NCBI RefSeq assembly: GCF_002909485.1
Contig: NZ_PPXG01000002.1
Coordinates: 682,001-746,000 of the forward strand
Source: Stutzerimonas stutzeri
Lineage (GTDB): Bacteria > Pseudomonadota > Gammaproteobacteria > Pseudomonadales > Pseudomonadaceae
Length of the DNA: 64,000 nucleotides
Direction: 5' to 3'
This document shows, piece after piece, positions 55,758 to 64,000 of the stretch; within the stretch, counting starts at the first letter, position 1; the number at the start of each line of letters is the position of its first letter. The notes beneath the pieces are model-generated. The model saw only the letters and a list, made by a program, of their open reading frames with translations. It was not told the origin of the DNA and did not search any database. The translations under genes were made by a program, and so were the position numbers.

Positions 55758-56201
55758 ATGCGCGCGCAAGCCGGAGCTGAAATCTTCACCCACCGCTGTC
55801 GAGTCTATTACGAGGACACCGATGCGGGCGGCATTGTCTACTACGTCAATTACCTCAAATTCATGGAGCGAGCTCGTACCGAGCGGTTGCGGAGCCTGGG
55901 ATTCGCTCAGTCGCAATTGGCCGGTGAGGACTTGCTGTTCGTCGTGCATTCGGTTGAGGCGCGCTACCGCGCCCCAGCACGTTTGGATGATGAGTTGTTG
56001 GTGAGTGCCGAGGTGATCGAGCTCAATCGTGCCAGCCTGCGTTTCCGTCAACAGGTTCGCCGTGCGGTAGATGATGTTTTGCTTTGTGAGGGGCAGGTGC
56101 TGGTGGCCTGCGTACGTGCCGAAAGTTTGAAACCCCGAGCCATTCCCGAGGCGCTGCGCAGCGCATTCGCGGGCTTGGGTCTATCCCCTGCAGGAGAGTA
56201 A
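55758..56201 (+). CDS. ybgC: YbgC, Tol-Pal-associated acyl-CoA thioesterase
   Basis: 147 residues, hotdog fold 4HBT type. Catalytic Asp region [20 protein letters not shown] and [12 protein letters not shown]. It hydrolyses short-chain acyl-CoA or acyl-ACP. The frame starts at 55731 (TTG), but the ATG at 55758 is preferred. First gene of the tol-pal operon, 2 bp from tolQ. Confidence 0.93.
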   Translation: MRAQAGAEIFTHRCRVYYEDTDAGGIVYYVNYLKFMERARTERLRSLGFAQSQLAGEDLLFVVHSVEARYRAPARLDDELLVSAEVIELNRASLRFRQQVRRAVDDVLLCEGQVLVACVRAESLKPRAIPEALRSAFAGLGLSPAGE

Positions 56202-56203
56202 GC

Positions 56204-56896
56204 GTGGAAGCCAACGTCGATCATATGTCCATGTGGAGCCTGATCAGCAATGCCAGCTTCGTGGTTCAGCTGGTCATGCTGATCCTTGTCGGCGCCTCGG
56301 TAGCCTCATGGATTCTGATTTTTCAGCGCGGCAACATGCTGCGTGCCGCAAAGCGATCGCTCGATACCTTCGAGGAGCGCTTCTGGTCAGGCGTAGATCT
56401 GTCCAAGCTCTATCGCCAGGCAGGTAGCAACCCTGACCCAGATTCTGGTGTAGAGCAGATCTTCCGTGCCGGCTTCAAGGAGTTCTCCCGTCTGCGTCAG
56501 CAGCAGGGCGTCGATCCGGATGCGGTAATGGATGGCGTCAACCGTGCAATGCGCGTGGCGATTTCCCGTGAAGAGGAAAAGCTGGAGCAGAGCTTGCCAT
56601 TCCTCGCCACCGTCGGCTCCACCAGCCCCTATATCGGTCTGTTCGGTACGGTCTGGGGGATCATGAATTCGTTCCGTGGCCTGGCTCAGGTGCAGCAGGC
56701 GACGTTGGCGACCGTGGCGCCTGGTATCGCCGAGGCGTTGATTGCCACGGCGATTGGCCTATTCGCTGCGATTCCTGCGGTGATCGCCTACAACCGCTTC
56801 GCTGCTCGTGGCGAGATGCTTATCGGGCGTTACTACACCTTTGCCGATGAGTTCCAGGCAATCCTGCATCGCAAAGTCCACACCACCGAAGACTGA
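56204..56896 (+). CDS. tolQ: TolQ, energising membrane protein, GTG start
   Basis: 230 residues from GTG at 56204, with GGAGAG upstream. N-terminal helix MSMWSLISNASFVVQLVMLI, then PFLATVGSTSPYIGLFGTVW and the third helix region ALIATAIGLFAAIPAVIAYN typical of the ExbB/TolQ family. With TolR it forms the proton-driven motor. A GTG start giving MEANVDH matches the P. aeruginosa TolQ N-terminus. Confidence 0.96.
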   Translation: MEANVDHMSMWSLISNASFVVQLVMLILVGASVASWILIFQRGNMLRAAKRSLDTFEERFWSGVDLSKLYRQAGSNPDPDSGVEQIFRAGFKEFSRLRQQQGVDPDAVMDGVNRAMRVAISREEEKLEQSLPFLATVGSTSPYIGLFGTVWGIMNSFRGLAQVQQATLATVAPGIAEALIATAIGLFAAIPAVIAYNRFAARGEMLIGRYYTFADEFQAILHRKVHTTED

Positions 56897-56907
56897 GGCC
56901 CACGGCC

Positions 56908-57348
56908 ATGGCCAGAATCCGCAAAAGACGCAAGCCCGTCGCCGAGATGAACGTGGTGCCATACATCGACGTGATGCTGGTATTGCTGGTCATCTTCATG
57001 GTTACGGCGCCGATGCTCAATCAGGGGGTCAAGGTCGATCTGCCGAAGGTCAGCAGTGAGGCCTTGCCGCAAGATAACGACAAGCAGGTGTTGACCATCT
57101 CCATCAAGGCCGACAAGACGTATTACTGGAATGTGGGTAGCGAGGTCGACACTGAAAGCAAGGGCAACGAGGCCGTCGCGCTGGAGGACATGACTCAGGC
57201 TGTGGTCGCCATCATGCGTCAGCGTCCGGATACCCAGGTATTCATCCGCGGCGACCGCGCTGTGGATTACGGCTCGGTCATGGCGGCCATGGGTGGCTTG
57301 CAGGAAGCGGGCGTAGGTAACGTTGGCCTGATCACCGAGGCTCCTTGA
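56908..57348 (+). CDS. tolR: TolR
   Basis: 146 residues. Single transmembrane helix with the key Asp in MNVVPYIDVMLVLLVIFMV (residue about 23), and a periplasmic domain (KADKTYYWNVGSEVDTESK). Works with TolQ to harness the proton gradient. Stop overlaps the tolA start (TGATG). Confidence 0.96.
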   Translation: MARIRKRRKPVAEMNVVPYIDVMLVLLVIFMVTAPMLNQGVKVDLPKVSSEALPQDNDKQVLTISIKADKTYYWNVGSEVDTESKGNEAVALEDMTQAVVAIMRQRPDTQVFIRGDRAVDYGSVMAAMGGLQEAGVGNVGLITEAP

Positions 57349-58346
57349 TGCAGCAGCGTGACCCGTCACCTTCGCAGAGCTACTTCTGGCCGACCGTGCT
57401 CGCCGTCGGCTTGCATGTTCTGGTCTTCGGCATGCTTTTCGTCAGCTTTTCCAAGACGCCCGAGCTGCCGCCGTCCAAGCCGATCGTGCAGGCTACTCTG
57501 TACCAGCTGAAGTCTCAGAGCCAGGCCACCACTCAGACCAATCAGAAGATTGCCGGTGAGGCGAAGAAGACAGCTGCCAAACAGTTCGAAACCGAGCAGA
57601 TGGAGCAGCGTAAGGTCGAGCAGCAAAAACAGGCTGCGGCTGTGGCTGCGGAACAAAAGAAGGCTGAAGAGGCTCGAAAGGCCGATGCGGCGAAAGCAGC
57701 AGCCGACAAAGCTGCAGCGGCAAAAAAGGCCGAGGAGGCCAAGAAGCTCGAGCAGCAGAAGCAGGCCGAAATCGCGAAAAAGAAGTCGGCTGAGGAGCTG
57801 ACCAAGAAAAAGGCTGCGGAGGAAGCTAAGAAAAAGGCCGCCGAAGAGGCAAAGCGCAAGGCAGCTGAAGAGGCCAAGAAGAAGGCTGCAGCCGAGGCAG
57901 CCAAGAAGAAGGCGGCTGAAGAGGCGAAGAAGAAAGCGGCAGCAGATGCAGCGCGCAAAGCGGCAGAGGACAAGAAGGCGCAGGCGCTGGCCGAGCTACT
58001 GTCCGATACCACCGAGCGTCAGCAGGCATTGGCCGATAGCCATGGCGATCAGGTCGCTGGCGACTTCGACGATCTGATTCGGCTGCGTGCGGCGGAAGGC
58101 TGGAGTCGACCACCATCGGCGCGTAATAACATGACTGTTCAGCTTCAGGTAAACATGCTTCCGGATGGCACAATCGCCAATGTCAGCGTGTACAGGTCGA
58201 GCGGTGATGCGCCATTCGATAATTCTGCGGTCGCCGCAGTAAAGAACATCGGTCGGTTGACTGAAATGCAGGGCCTGAGCCCGCAGGATTTTCAACCTTA
58301 CCGATCATTCAAAATGACATTCACGCCTGAGGATCTTGCGTTGTGA
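57348..58346 (+). CDS. tolA: TolA
   Basis: 332 residues. One N-terminal membrane helix ([20 protein letters not shown]), a long Ala/Lys/Glu-rich helix at about residues 60-215 with [23 protein letters not shown] repeats, and a globular domain III at the C-terminus ([20 protein letters not shown]). It spans the periplasm to reach TolB and Pal. The ATG at 57348 is used; a TTG one codon earlier is possible. Confidence 0.95.
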   Translation: MQQRDPSPSQSYFWPTVLAVGLHVLVFGMLFVSFSKTPELPPSKPIVQATLYQLKSQSQATTQTNQKIAGEAKKTAAKQFETEQMEQRKVEQQKQAAAVAAEQKKAEEARKADAAKAAADKAAAAKKAEEAKKLEQQKQAEIAKKKSAEELTKKKAAEEAKKKAAEEAKRKAAEEAKKKAAAEAAKKKAAEEAKKKAAADAARKAAEDKKAQALAELLSDTTERQQALADSHGDQVAGDFDDLIRLRAAEGWSRPPSARNNMTVQLQVNMLPDGTIANVSVYRSSGDAPFDNSAVAAVKNIGRLTEMQGLSPQDFQPYRSFKMTFTPEDLAL

Positions 58347-59644
58347 TCAACTCCCTTCGAGGTCTACTTGTCCTGCTCTGCTGTCTTGCGGGAATCGCAG
58401 TAGCGCAGGAGAAAAATATTGTCGTCACCAGTGGTGCCGATCGCGCGATTCCGATCGCCGTCGTCCCGTTCGGCTGGCAGGGCGGCACCGTGCTGCCGGA
58501 GGACATGGCTGAGATCATTGGAAACGACCTGCGTAACTCGGGCACGTTCCAGCCCATACCTCGGCAGAACATGATCAGCATGCCTACCCGTGGTAGTGAG
58601 ATCATCTACCGTGACTGGAAAGCTCTGGGTACCCAGTATGTGATGGTAGGGAATATCGAGCCGGCTGGTGGTCGGCTGCAGGTACGCTACGAGGTGTTCA
58701 ATGTAGCCACCGAGCAGCAGGTCATGACTGGAACGGTTGGCGGTGCACCGGACCAGCTGCGTGACATGGCTCACCACGCCGCTGACCAGTCGTTTGAAAA
58801 GCTCACTGGCATCAAGGGCGCATTTTCCACCCGTCTGCTGTATGTGACCGTCGAGCGGTTGGGTGGCGCGAACACCCGCTACACGCTGCAACGCTCCGAC
58901 TACGATGGTGCGCGTGCGGTGACGTTGCTGCAGTCGCGTGAGCCTATTCTTTCTCCGCGCTACTCGCCTGATGGCCGCCGAATCGCCTACGTGTCGTTCG
59001 AGCAGAAGCGTCCGCGTATTTTCATGCAGCATGTCGATACCGGTCGACGCGAGCAGATCACCAATTTCGAAGGCCTGAACGGTGCGCCGGCATTTTCGCC
59101 GGACGGCAATCGGCTGGCGTTCGTGCTTTCGAAGGACGGCAACCCGGAGATCTACGTGATGGATCTAGGCTCGCGGCAGTTGCAGCGTCTGACCAACCAC
59201 TATGCGATCGACACCGAACCCTTCTGGGGTGCTGACGGCCAGACCATCTACTTCACCTCCGACCGTGCCGGCAAACCGCAGGTTTACAAGCAGCGGATAG
59301 GCAGCAATTCGGCCGAGCGCGTAACGTTCGTCGGAAACTACAATGCGAACCCTAAACTGTCGGCTGATGAGAAGACTCTTGTCATGATCCACCGCCAGGA
59401 CGGCTACACCAACTTCAAGGTTGCTGCCCAGGACCTGCAGCGGGGCAACCTGCGGATACTTTCGGATACCAGTCTGGATGAGTCACCCACTGTTGCGCCT
59501 AATGGCACCATGCTAATCTACGCCACCCGCCAGCAGGGCCGGGGAGTCTTGATGCTCGTGTCCATCAATGGACGCGTTAGGCTCCCGCTTCCAACAGCTC
59601 AAGGAGAAGTCCGAGAGCCGTCCTGGTCCCCTTACCTGAACTGA
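58343..59644 (+). CDS. tolB: TolB, GTG start
   Basis: 433 residues. GTG at 58343 overlaps the tolA stop as GTGA. Signal peptide about 1-22 ([14 protein letters not shown]), an N-terminal alpha/beta domain ([20 protein letters not shown]), and a six-bladed WD-type propeller ([40 protein letters not shown]). Periplasmic partner of Pal and TolA. Confidence 0.97.
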   Translation: MINSLRGLLVLLCCLAGIAVAQEKNIVVTSGADRAIPIAVVPFGWQGGTVLPEDMAEIIGNDLRNSGTFQPIPRQNMISMPTRGSEIIYRDWKALGTQYVMVGNIEPAGGRLQVRYEVFNVATEQQVMTGTVGGAPDQLRDMAHHAADQSFEKLTGIKGAFSTRLLYVTVERLGGANTRYTLQRSDYDGARAVTLLQSREPILSPRYSPDGRRIAYVSFEQKRPRIFMQHVDTGRREQITNFEGLNGAPAFSPDGNRLAFVLSKDGNPEIYVMDLGSRQLQRLTNHYAIDTEPFWGADGQTIYFTSDRAGKPQVYKQRIGSNSAERVTFVGNYNANPKLSADEKTLVMIHRQDGYTNFKVAAQDLQRGNLRILSDTSLDESPTVAPNGTMLIYATRQQGRGVLMLVSINGRVRLPLPTAQGEVREPSWSPYLN

Positions 59645-59692
59645 TGCGGTATCAACGCTTTTTAACCAAAAACACACCTGGGGTTGTTACAC

Positions 59693-60196
59693 ATGGAAAT
59701 GCTGAAATTCGGTAAGTTCACCGCTCTGGCTCTGGCCATGGCTGTTGCTGTCGGTTGTTCCTCCAAGGGCGGCGACGATTCGGGTGAAGGTTCGGGCGCG
59801 ATCGATCCGAACGCTGGTTACGGTGCTGATTCCGGTTCCGTCGATAGCAGCATGAGCGAAGAAGCTGCTCTGCGCGCCATCACTACCTTCTACTTCGAGT
59901 ACGACAGCTCCGACCTGAAGCCGGAAGCCATGCGCGCTCTGGACGTTCACGCCAAGGACCTGAAAGGCAACGGCGCTCGCGTCGTTCTGGAAGGCCACAC
60001 CGACGAGCGTGGTACCCGCGAGTACAACATGGCTCTGGGCGAGCGCCGTTCCAAGGCCGTTCAGCGTTACCTCGTACTGCAGGGCGTTTCCCCGGCCCAG
60101 CTGGAGCTGGTTTCCTACGGCGAAGAGCGTCCGGTTGCCATGGGTAACGACGAGCAGTCCTGGGCTCAGAACCGTCGCGTCGAACTGCGTAAGTAA
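59693..60196 (+). CDS. pal: Pal/OprL peptidoglycan-associated lipoprotein
   Basis: 167 residues. N-terminus [20 protein letters not shown] with lipobox VAVGC (Cys22), nearly the OprL start of P. aeruginosa, then an OmpA-like domain with [20 protein letters not shown] and [20 protein letters not shown]. It binds DAP-peptidoglycan at the outer membrane. 48 bp after tolB. Confidence 0.97.
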   Translation: MEMLKFGKFTALALAMAVAVGCSSKGGDDSGEGSGAIDPNAGYGADSGSVDSSMSEEAALRAITTFYFEYDSSDLKPEAMRALDVHAKDLKGNGARVVLEGHTDERGTREYNMALGERRSKAVQRYLVLQGVSPAQLELVSYGEERPVAMGNDEQSWAQNRRVELRK

Positions 60197-60202
60197 TTCG
60201 AT

Positions 60203-61018
60203 ATGCGCAAGTACCGCCACGCTCTGACTTTTACAGTGCTCGGTCTGCCGCTTATGGCGGTGGCTCAAGTGCCGGTTGTGGATTACGAACAGGGCGCCGC
60301 TAGCGGCAACTCTGGCTACTCCACGGCCGCGCCGAGCGGTGACGGTGCCTATGCTGGAGGTGGAGCTACTGCTCCATCTTCGGCGCAGGGCATGCTCTTC
60401 ATGCAGCTACAGCAGATGCAGGAAGAGATCGCGCAATTGCGCGGCATGCTTGAGGAACAACAGAATCAGATCCAGCGCCTGCAACAAGAGGGGCTGGAAC
60501 GTTACAAGGATATTGATCGGCGCCTGTCGAGTGGGTCCACCTCTACCGCCAATCAGTCCTTGCCCTCGGGTAATACGGCCTCCACGGCTGGAAGTTCGGG
60601 CACTGCTAGCGCCAGCCAAGGCCAGTCGCAAAGTGGGTCGAGCGATCCTGAGCAGGAAAAGCTCTACTACGATGCTGCTTTTGACCTGATCAAGGCGAAA
60701 GACTTCGATAAGGCCAGCCAGGCTTTTGCGGCCTTTCTGCGCAAATACCCTGACAGTCAGTACGCGGGCAATGCGCAGTACTGGCTGGGCGAGGTCAATC
60801 TGGCCAAGGGCGATTTGCAAGGCGCCGGCCAGGCCTTCGCTCGGGTCAGCCAGGCTTATCCGCAGCACAATAAGGTGCCGGATTCGCTCTACAAGCTGGC
60901 TGATGTCGAAATTCGTCTGGGTAACCGGGACAAGGCTCAGGGCATTTTGCGTCAGGTCATTGCCCAGTACCCGAATACATCGGCTGCACAGTTGGCTCAG
61001 CGGCAACTCAATCGCTGA
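60203..61018 (+). CDS. cpoB: CpoB (YbgF), periplasmic Tol-Pal coordinator
   Basis: 271 residues. Signal peptide about 1-21, a coiled coil (LFMQLQQMQEEIAQLRGMLE), a Ser/Gly/Thr linker and C-terminal TPR repeats (DAAFDLIKAKDFDKASQAFA, YAGNAQYWLGEVNLAKGDLQ). It links septal peptidoglycan synthesis with outer-membrane constriction. Six bp after pal; terminator at 61042. Confidence 0.94.
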   Translation: MRKYRHALTFTVLGLPLMAVAQVPVVDYEQGAASGNSGYSTAAPSGDGAYAGGGATAPSSAQGMLFMQLQQMQEEIAQLRGMLEEQQNQIQRLQQEGLERYKDIDRRLSSGSTSTANQSLPSGNTASTAGSSGTASASQGQSQSGSSDPEQEKLYYDAAFDLIKAKDFDKASQAFAAFLRKYPDSQYAGNAQYWLGEVNLAKGDLQGAGQAFARVSQAYPQHNKVPDSLYKLADVEIRLGNRDKAQGILRQVIAQYPNTSAAQLAQRQLNR

Positions 61019-61041
61019 TATCACGCTGGCGATACGAACGA

Positions 61042-61066
61042 AACCCGCCCGTTGTGCGGGTTTTTT
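61042..61066 (+). terminator. Terminator after cpoB
   Basis: AACCCGC-CCGTTGT-GCGGGTT followed by TTTTCG (T-run of six): classical rho-independent form. Confidence 0.85.
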
Positions 61067-61138
61067 CGTTAGAATCGCCGCCCCTATTTCCCGCAACGGA
61101 GGCGGATGGCCTGTTTAGCCGTCACGCCCGTGGCTGAT

Positions 61139-61780
61139 ATGACTCTGCGAATTACCGAGATTTTTTACTCGCTGCAGGGGGAAACGCGAACCAGTGGGCT
61201 GCCCACTGTGTTCGTTCGCCTGACCGGCTGTCCCCTGCGCTGTCAATATTGTGATACCGCCTATGCGTTCAGCGGTGGAGAGCTGATGACTCTCGATGCG
61301 ATCGTTGCGCGTGTCGCGTCCTACAATCCCCGCTACGTCTGCGTAACCGGTGGAGAGCCTTTGGCGCAGCCTAACTGCGTGCCATTGCTGGAGCGCCTTT
61401 GTGATGCAGGGTACGAGGTTTCACTGGAGACCAGTGGTGCGCTCGATATTTCTGCGGTGGATGAGCGCGTCAGTCGAGTGGTAGACCTGAAAACGCCGGG
61501 CTCTGCCGAGGTTGCACGCAATCGCTACGAGAACATCGCCTATCTCACGCCTAACGATCAGGTGAAGTTCGTCATCTGTTCCCGCCAGGACTACGACTGG
61601 GCCGTCACTAAGCTGATCGAATATGGGCTGGATAGGCGCGCCGGTGAAGTGCTCTTCTCGCCCAGTCACGGCCAGGTTGATGTTCGTGCGCTTTCGGATT
61701 GGATCGTTGCTGACAATCTGCCTGTGCGGTTGCAGTTGCAGCTGCACAAGATCATCTGGAACGACGCCCCCGGCCATTGA
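61139..61780 (+). CDS. queE: QueE, 7-carboxy-7-deazaguanine synthase
   Basis: 213 residues. Radical-SAM enzyme with FYSLQGETRTSGLPTVFVRL, then the CxxxxxxC-type cluster motif CPLRCQYCDTAYAF (three Cys). It converts CPH4 to CDG in queuosine synthesis. Start uncertain: ATG at 61139 (MTLRITE) or GTG at 61130; an upstream ATG at 61106 sits only 3 nt after GGAGG. It is 63 bp before queC. Confidence 0.93.
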   Translation: MTLRITEIFYSLQGETRTSGLPTVFVRLTGCPLRCQYCDTAYAFSGGELMTLDAIVARVASYNPRYVCVTGGEPLAQPNCVPLLERLCDAGYEVSLETSGALDISAVDERVSRVVDLKTPGSAEVARNRYENIAYLTPNDQVKFVICSRQDYDWAVTKLIEYGLDRRAGEVLFSPSHGQVDVRALSDWIVADNLPVRLQLQLHKIIWNDAPGH

Positions 61781-61843
61781 GATCGTAGCTCCGGTGGCCA
61801 GCTTCATGCTGGCTGGGACAACCCGCTTTGAAGGTATCGCGAA

Positions 61844-62518
61844 ATGAACGATAAGAAGGCAGTCATCCTGCTGTCCGGCGGACTCGATTCGGCTACCGTC
61901 GTGGCCATGGCCCGTGATCAGGGTTACGCCTGCTACACGATGAGTTTCGACTATGGGCAGCGTCATCGGGCCGAGCTGCAGGCCGCCGAACGGGTAGCGA
62001 AACAGTTGGGTGTGGTCGAGCACAAGGTGATTGGGCTCAACCTAAACGGCATCGGCGGCTCGGCGCTGACCGATGAAAGCATCGATGTGCCTGAGGTGCC
62101 AAGTGAGGGCATTCCTGTCACCTACGTTCCTGCACGCAACACAGTCTTTCTCTCGCTGGCGCTTGGCTGGGCGGAAGTGCTCGGCGCGCGCGACATCTTC
62201 ATCGGTGTCAATGCGGTCGACTATTCCGGCTATCCAGATTGTCGGCCGGAGTTCGTTGCGGCGTTCGAGCGCATGGCCAATCTGGCTACCAAGGCTGGTG
62301 TGGAAGGGCTGGGGTTCCGTATTCGGGCTCCGCTGCAAGAGCTGAGCAAGGCGCAGATCGTCCAGGAGGGGGTTCGTTTGGGAGTGGACTATGCGATGAC
62401 AGTTTCCTGCTATCAGGCTGATGCGGATGGTCGGGCATGTGGTAAATGCGACAGTTGCCGACTGCGCGCTGCCGGTTTTGCCGAAGCTGGCTTGGCTGAC
62501 CCGACGCGCTATTTCTAG
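61844..62518 (+). CDS. queC: QueC, 7-cyano-7-deazaguanine synthase
   Basis: 224 residues. PP-loop ATPase motif [18 protein letters not shown], and the C-terminal zinc cluster [23 protein letters not shown] (four Cys). It makes preQ0 from CDG, ammonia and ATP. The next step, QueF, is not in the window. ATG at 61844. Confidence 0.96.
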   Translation: MNDKKAVILLSGGLDSATVVAMARDQGYACYTMSFDYGQRHRAELQAAERVAKQLGVVEHKVIGLNLNGIGGSALTDESIDVPEVPSEGIPVTYVPARNTVFLSLALGWAEVLGARDIFIGVNAVDYSGYPDCRPEFVAAFERMANLATKAGVEGLGFRIRAPLQELSKAQIVQEGVRLGVDYAMTVSCYQADADGRACGKCDSCRLRAAGFAEAGLADPTRYF

Positions 62519-62585
62519 ATTGCCGTCGCGCTTGATCTCGGGCTGACGCCACACTGTATTGATTGAATCTTTTTTAAAAAAAAGT

Positions 62586-62613
62586 TTGTTTTCATCAATC
62601 AAATCAGTATCAT
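62586..62613 (+). promoter_or_regulatory. Promoter of tRNA-Lys
   Basis: -35 TTGTTT (62586-62591), 16-bp spacer, -10 TATCAT (62608-62613), GC-rich discriminator GCGCCCCGC. The AT-rich stretch upstream (62567-62590) may act as an UP element. Confidence 0.6.
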
Positions 62614-62625
62614 GCGCCCCGCATT

Positions 62626-62701
62626 GGGTCGTTAGCTCAGTTGGTAGAGCAGTTGGCTTTTAACCAATTGGTCGTAGGTTCGAATCCTACACGACCCACC
62701 A
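62626..62701 (+). tRNA. tRNA-Lys(TTT)
   Basis: 76 nt, complete cloverleaf with encoded CCA end. Acceptor GGGTCGT/ACGACCC, D-arm GCTC/GAGC, anticodon loop CTTTTAA giving UUU, T-arm with GGTTCGAATCC. It follows queC, as PA0976.1 does in P. aeruginosa, where this tRNA is a well-known integration site for genomic islands. No integrase or duplicated 3' end follows in this window. Confidence 0.97.
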
Positions 62702-62724
62702 TTTTTCTCCTTCGGGAGTACGAG

Positions 62725-62759
62725 AAGTCGGACGACCTTGAAGGTCTCCGGCTTTTTTT
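62725..62759 (+). terminator. Terminator of tRNA-Lys
   Basis: AAGTCGGACGACCT / AGGTCTCCGGCTT hairpin (one internal mismatch pair) followed by TTTTTT, 23 bp after the tRNA. Confidence 0.8.
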
Positions 62760-62905
62760 ATGCCTGCATATTGGCAACGGCGCTCGCCTGGGTGCTACGT
62801 TCGGCCATAAGCGGCGTTTTTCTCTACGACCTTAGTAGGTGGCTCAAGGGTTTTTAAACGTAATAGACTGCGGACTTCCTGATTGTCCGTTGGTTCGAGG
62901 CTCAA

Positions 62906-64000
62906 ATGTATTCTGATCGCATCCGCTTGTCCTCTCTGCAGAGCAAGGTAATGAGCGCCCAAGAGGCCGCTTCCCTTATCCGCGACGGCATGACCGTTGG
63001 CATGAGCGGTTTCACCCGTGCGGGCGAAGCCAAGGCCGTGCCCCTCGCGCTGATCGACCGCGCCAAGGACGAGAAGCTGCAGATCAGTCTGGTTACTGGT
63101 GCCAGCCTGGGTAACGATCTCGATGGCAAGATGGCTTCAGCGGGGCTGCTGGCCCGTCGCATGCCGTTCCAGGCCGATCCGGTACTGCGCAAGGCGATTA
63201 ACGCAGGTGAGGTCATGTTCATCGACCAGCACCTGTCGCACACCGTCGAGCAGATGCGCAACCATCAGATCAAGCGCCCTGACGTCACCATCATTGAGGC
63301 GCTGTGCATCACCGAGCAGGGCCACATTGTTCCGACCACATCCGTGGGCAACTCTGCCAACTTGGTGATGTTTGCCGACCAGGTGATCATCGAGCTGAAT
63401 CTGGCGCACAACCTGAACCTGGAAGGTCTGCACGACATCTACTTCCCAGGCGAGCGTCCGAACCGCGGTCCGATTCCGCTGACCAAGGTCGATGACCGTC
63501 TCGGTGCTACCTCGATCCCGGTCGATCCCGCCAAGATCGCTGCTATCGTCATCACCGATCAGCCGGATTCCTACTCCACGGTTACCCCGCCGGACGCAGA
63601 TACCCAGGCCATCGCCAACCATCTGGTTGAGTTCTTCAAGAGCGAAGTCGATGCTGGTCGTATGGCGAAGAATCTCGGCCCGATGCAGGTTGGGATCGGC
63701 AACATCGCCAACGCCGTGATGTGTGGTCTGATCGACTCGCCGTTCGAAGACCTGGTCATGTACTCCGAAGTACTGCAGGACTGCACCTTTGAGCTGATCG
63801 ACGCTGGCAAGATGACCTTTGCTTCCGGTTGCTCCATCACGCTGTCCGAGCGTTGCAATGACCGCGTGTTCGGCAATCTGGAAAAGTACAAGGACAAGCT
63901 GATCCTGCGTCCTCAGGAAATTTCCAACCATCCAGAGCTGGTGCGTCGTCTGGGCATCATCGGCATCAACACCGCGCTCGAGTTCGACATCTATGGCAAC
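62906..64000 (+). CDS. Acetyl-CoA hydrolase/transferase (class I CoA-transferase), 5' part
   Basis: The gene starts at ATG 62906 and runs off the window; 365 codons are visible. N-terminal SLQSKVMSAQEAASLIRDGM, GMSGFTRAGEAKAVPLALI, and GIGNIANAVMCGL, then VMYSEVLQDC with the Glu that should form the glutamyl-CoA intermediate. The family includes succinyl-CoA:acetate and butyryl-CoA:acetate transferases. Which acyl group is used cannot be told. It is a single gene after the tRNA terminator. Confidence 0.9.
   Translation, partial: MYSDRIRLSSLQSKVMSAQEAASLIRDGMTVGMSGFTRAGEAKAVPLALIDRAKDEKLQISLVTGASLGNDLDGKMASAGLLARRMPFQADPVLRKAINAGEVMFIDQHLSHTVEQMRNHQIKRPDVTIIEALCITEQGHIVPTTSVGNSANLVMFADQVIIELNLAHNLNLEGLHDIYFPGERPNRGPIPLTKVDDRLGATSIPVDPAKIAAIVITDQPDSYSTVTPPDADTQAIANHLVEFFKSEVDAGRMAKNLGPMQVGIGNIANAVMCGLIDSPFEDLVMYSEVLQDCTFELIDAGKMTFASGCSITLSERCNDRVFGNLEKYKDKLILRPQEISNHPELVRRLGIIGINTALEFDIYGN

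Noticed and set aside
57520..57990. Repetitive AAG/GCC/GAG tract looked like a tandem repeat
   Set aside because: It is the Lys/Ala/Glu helix of tolA, in frame throughout.
62559..62602. Inverted repeat TTGATTG...CAATCAA around an A/T tract considered as a terminator of queC
   Set aside because: The loop is about 30 nt and the same region holds the tRNA-Lys promoter; it is not a plausible terminator.

Overview
The window is a chromosomal segment of a high-GC gammaproteobacterium, almost certainly of the Stutzerimonas (Pseudomonas) stutzeri group. The right half (about 33-62.7 kb) follows the gene order I recall from the Pseudomonas aeruginosa PA0943-PA0976 region: purN/purM, hda, wrbA, arsC, yihY, proS, oprD-type porin, slyX, cold-shock protein, dps, aspS, yebC/pmpR, ruvCAB, ybgC-tolQRAB-pal-cpoB, queE, queC, tRNA-Lys. 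The left half carries traits linked to P. stutzeri or unusual for a pseudomonad: a tsdBA thiosulfate dehydrogenase pair and a complete curli (csg) operon. All names were read from the sequence and memory; no database search was run.

Layout. 0-1.6 kb: the end of a medium-chain dehydrogenase and an RlmI-like methyltransferase. 1.6-7.4 kb: a TonB-dependent receptor with a long structured leader, a secreted retropepsin-like protein, a TetR-LysR regulator pair and a Tsx-type nucleoside porin, all on the minus strand. 7.7-12.1 kb: the curli operon, all on the minus strand in the order csgD-csgE-csgF-csgG-(small ORF)-csgB-csgA; CsgA is very long (431 aa, about 18 repeats). 12.4-14.6 kb: LysE exporter, VOC protein and SDR dehydrogenase. 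14.6-18.8 kb: metR, exoD-like gene and metE. 18.8-23.8 kb: glpD, a YbaK-type deacylase, a MASE2-GGDEF diguanylate cyclase, an ankyrin protein, a DUF3820 protein and a hypothetical gene. 24.0-25.7 kb: tsdBA. 25.9-27.0 kb: a FabH-like ketoacyl synthase. 27-32.4 kb: sufE/sufS, dapD, a YffB-like protein, a thioredoxin-like protein, two small plus-strand ORFs and dapC. 32.5-62.5 kb: the conserved core described above. The window ends after tRNA-Lys(TTT) in a truncated CoA-transferase gene.

How genes work together. The csg genes encode a regulator (CsgD), secretion chaperone and pore factors (CsgE, CsgF, CsgG), nucleator (CsgB) and fibre subunit (CsgA). A MASE2-GGDEF cyclase of the AdrA type lies 9 kb away and is a plausible but unproven partner in matrix control. 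TsdB and TsdA would oxidise thiosulfate to tetrathionate. MetR faces metE, with a candidate MetR box in the metE leader. SufS and SufE form a sulfur-transfer pair, and DapD and DapC catalyse consecutive steps of the succinylase lysine pathway. ybgC-tolQRAB-pal-cpoB is the complete envelope-constriction system. QueE and QueC supply the queuosine precursor.

I saw no insertion sequence, integrase, prophage, CRISPR array or rRNA. The less routine items are the curli locus (long CsgA, small ORF before csgB), the leader of the TonB-dependent receptor (34-bp palindrome plus weak cobalamin-riboswitch-like blocks), two short inverted repeats of one REP-like family, and a tRNA-Lys gene that looks like an unoccupied integration site.
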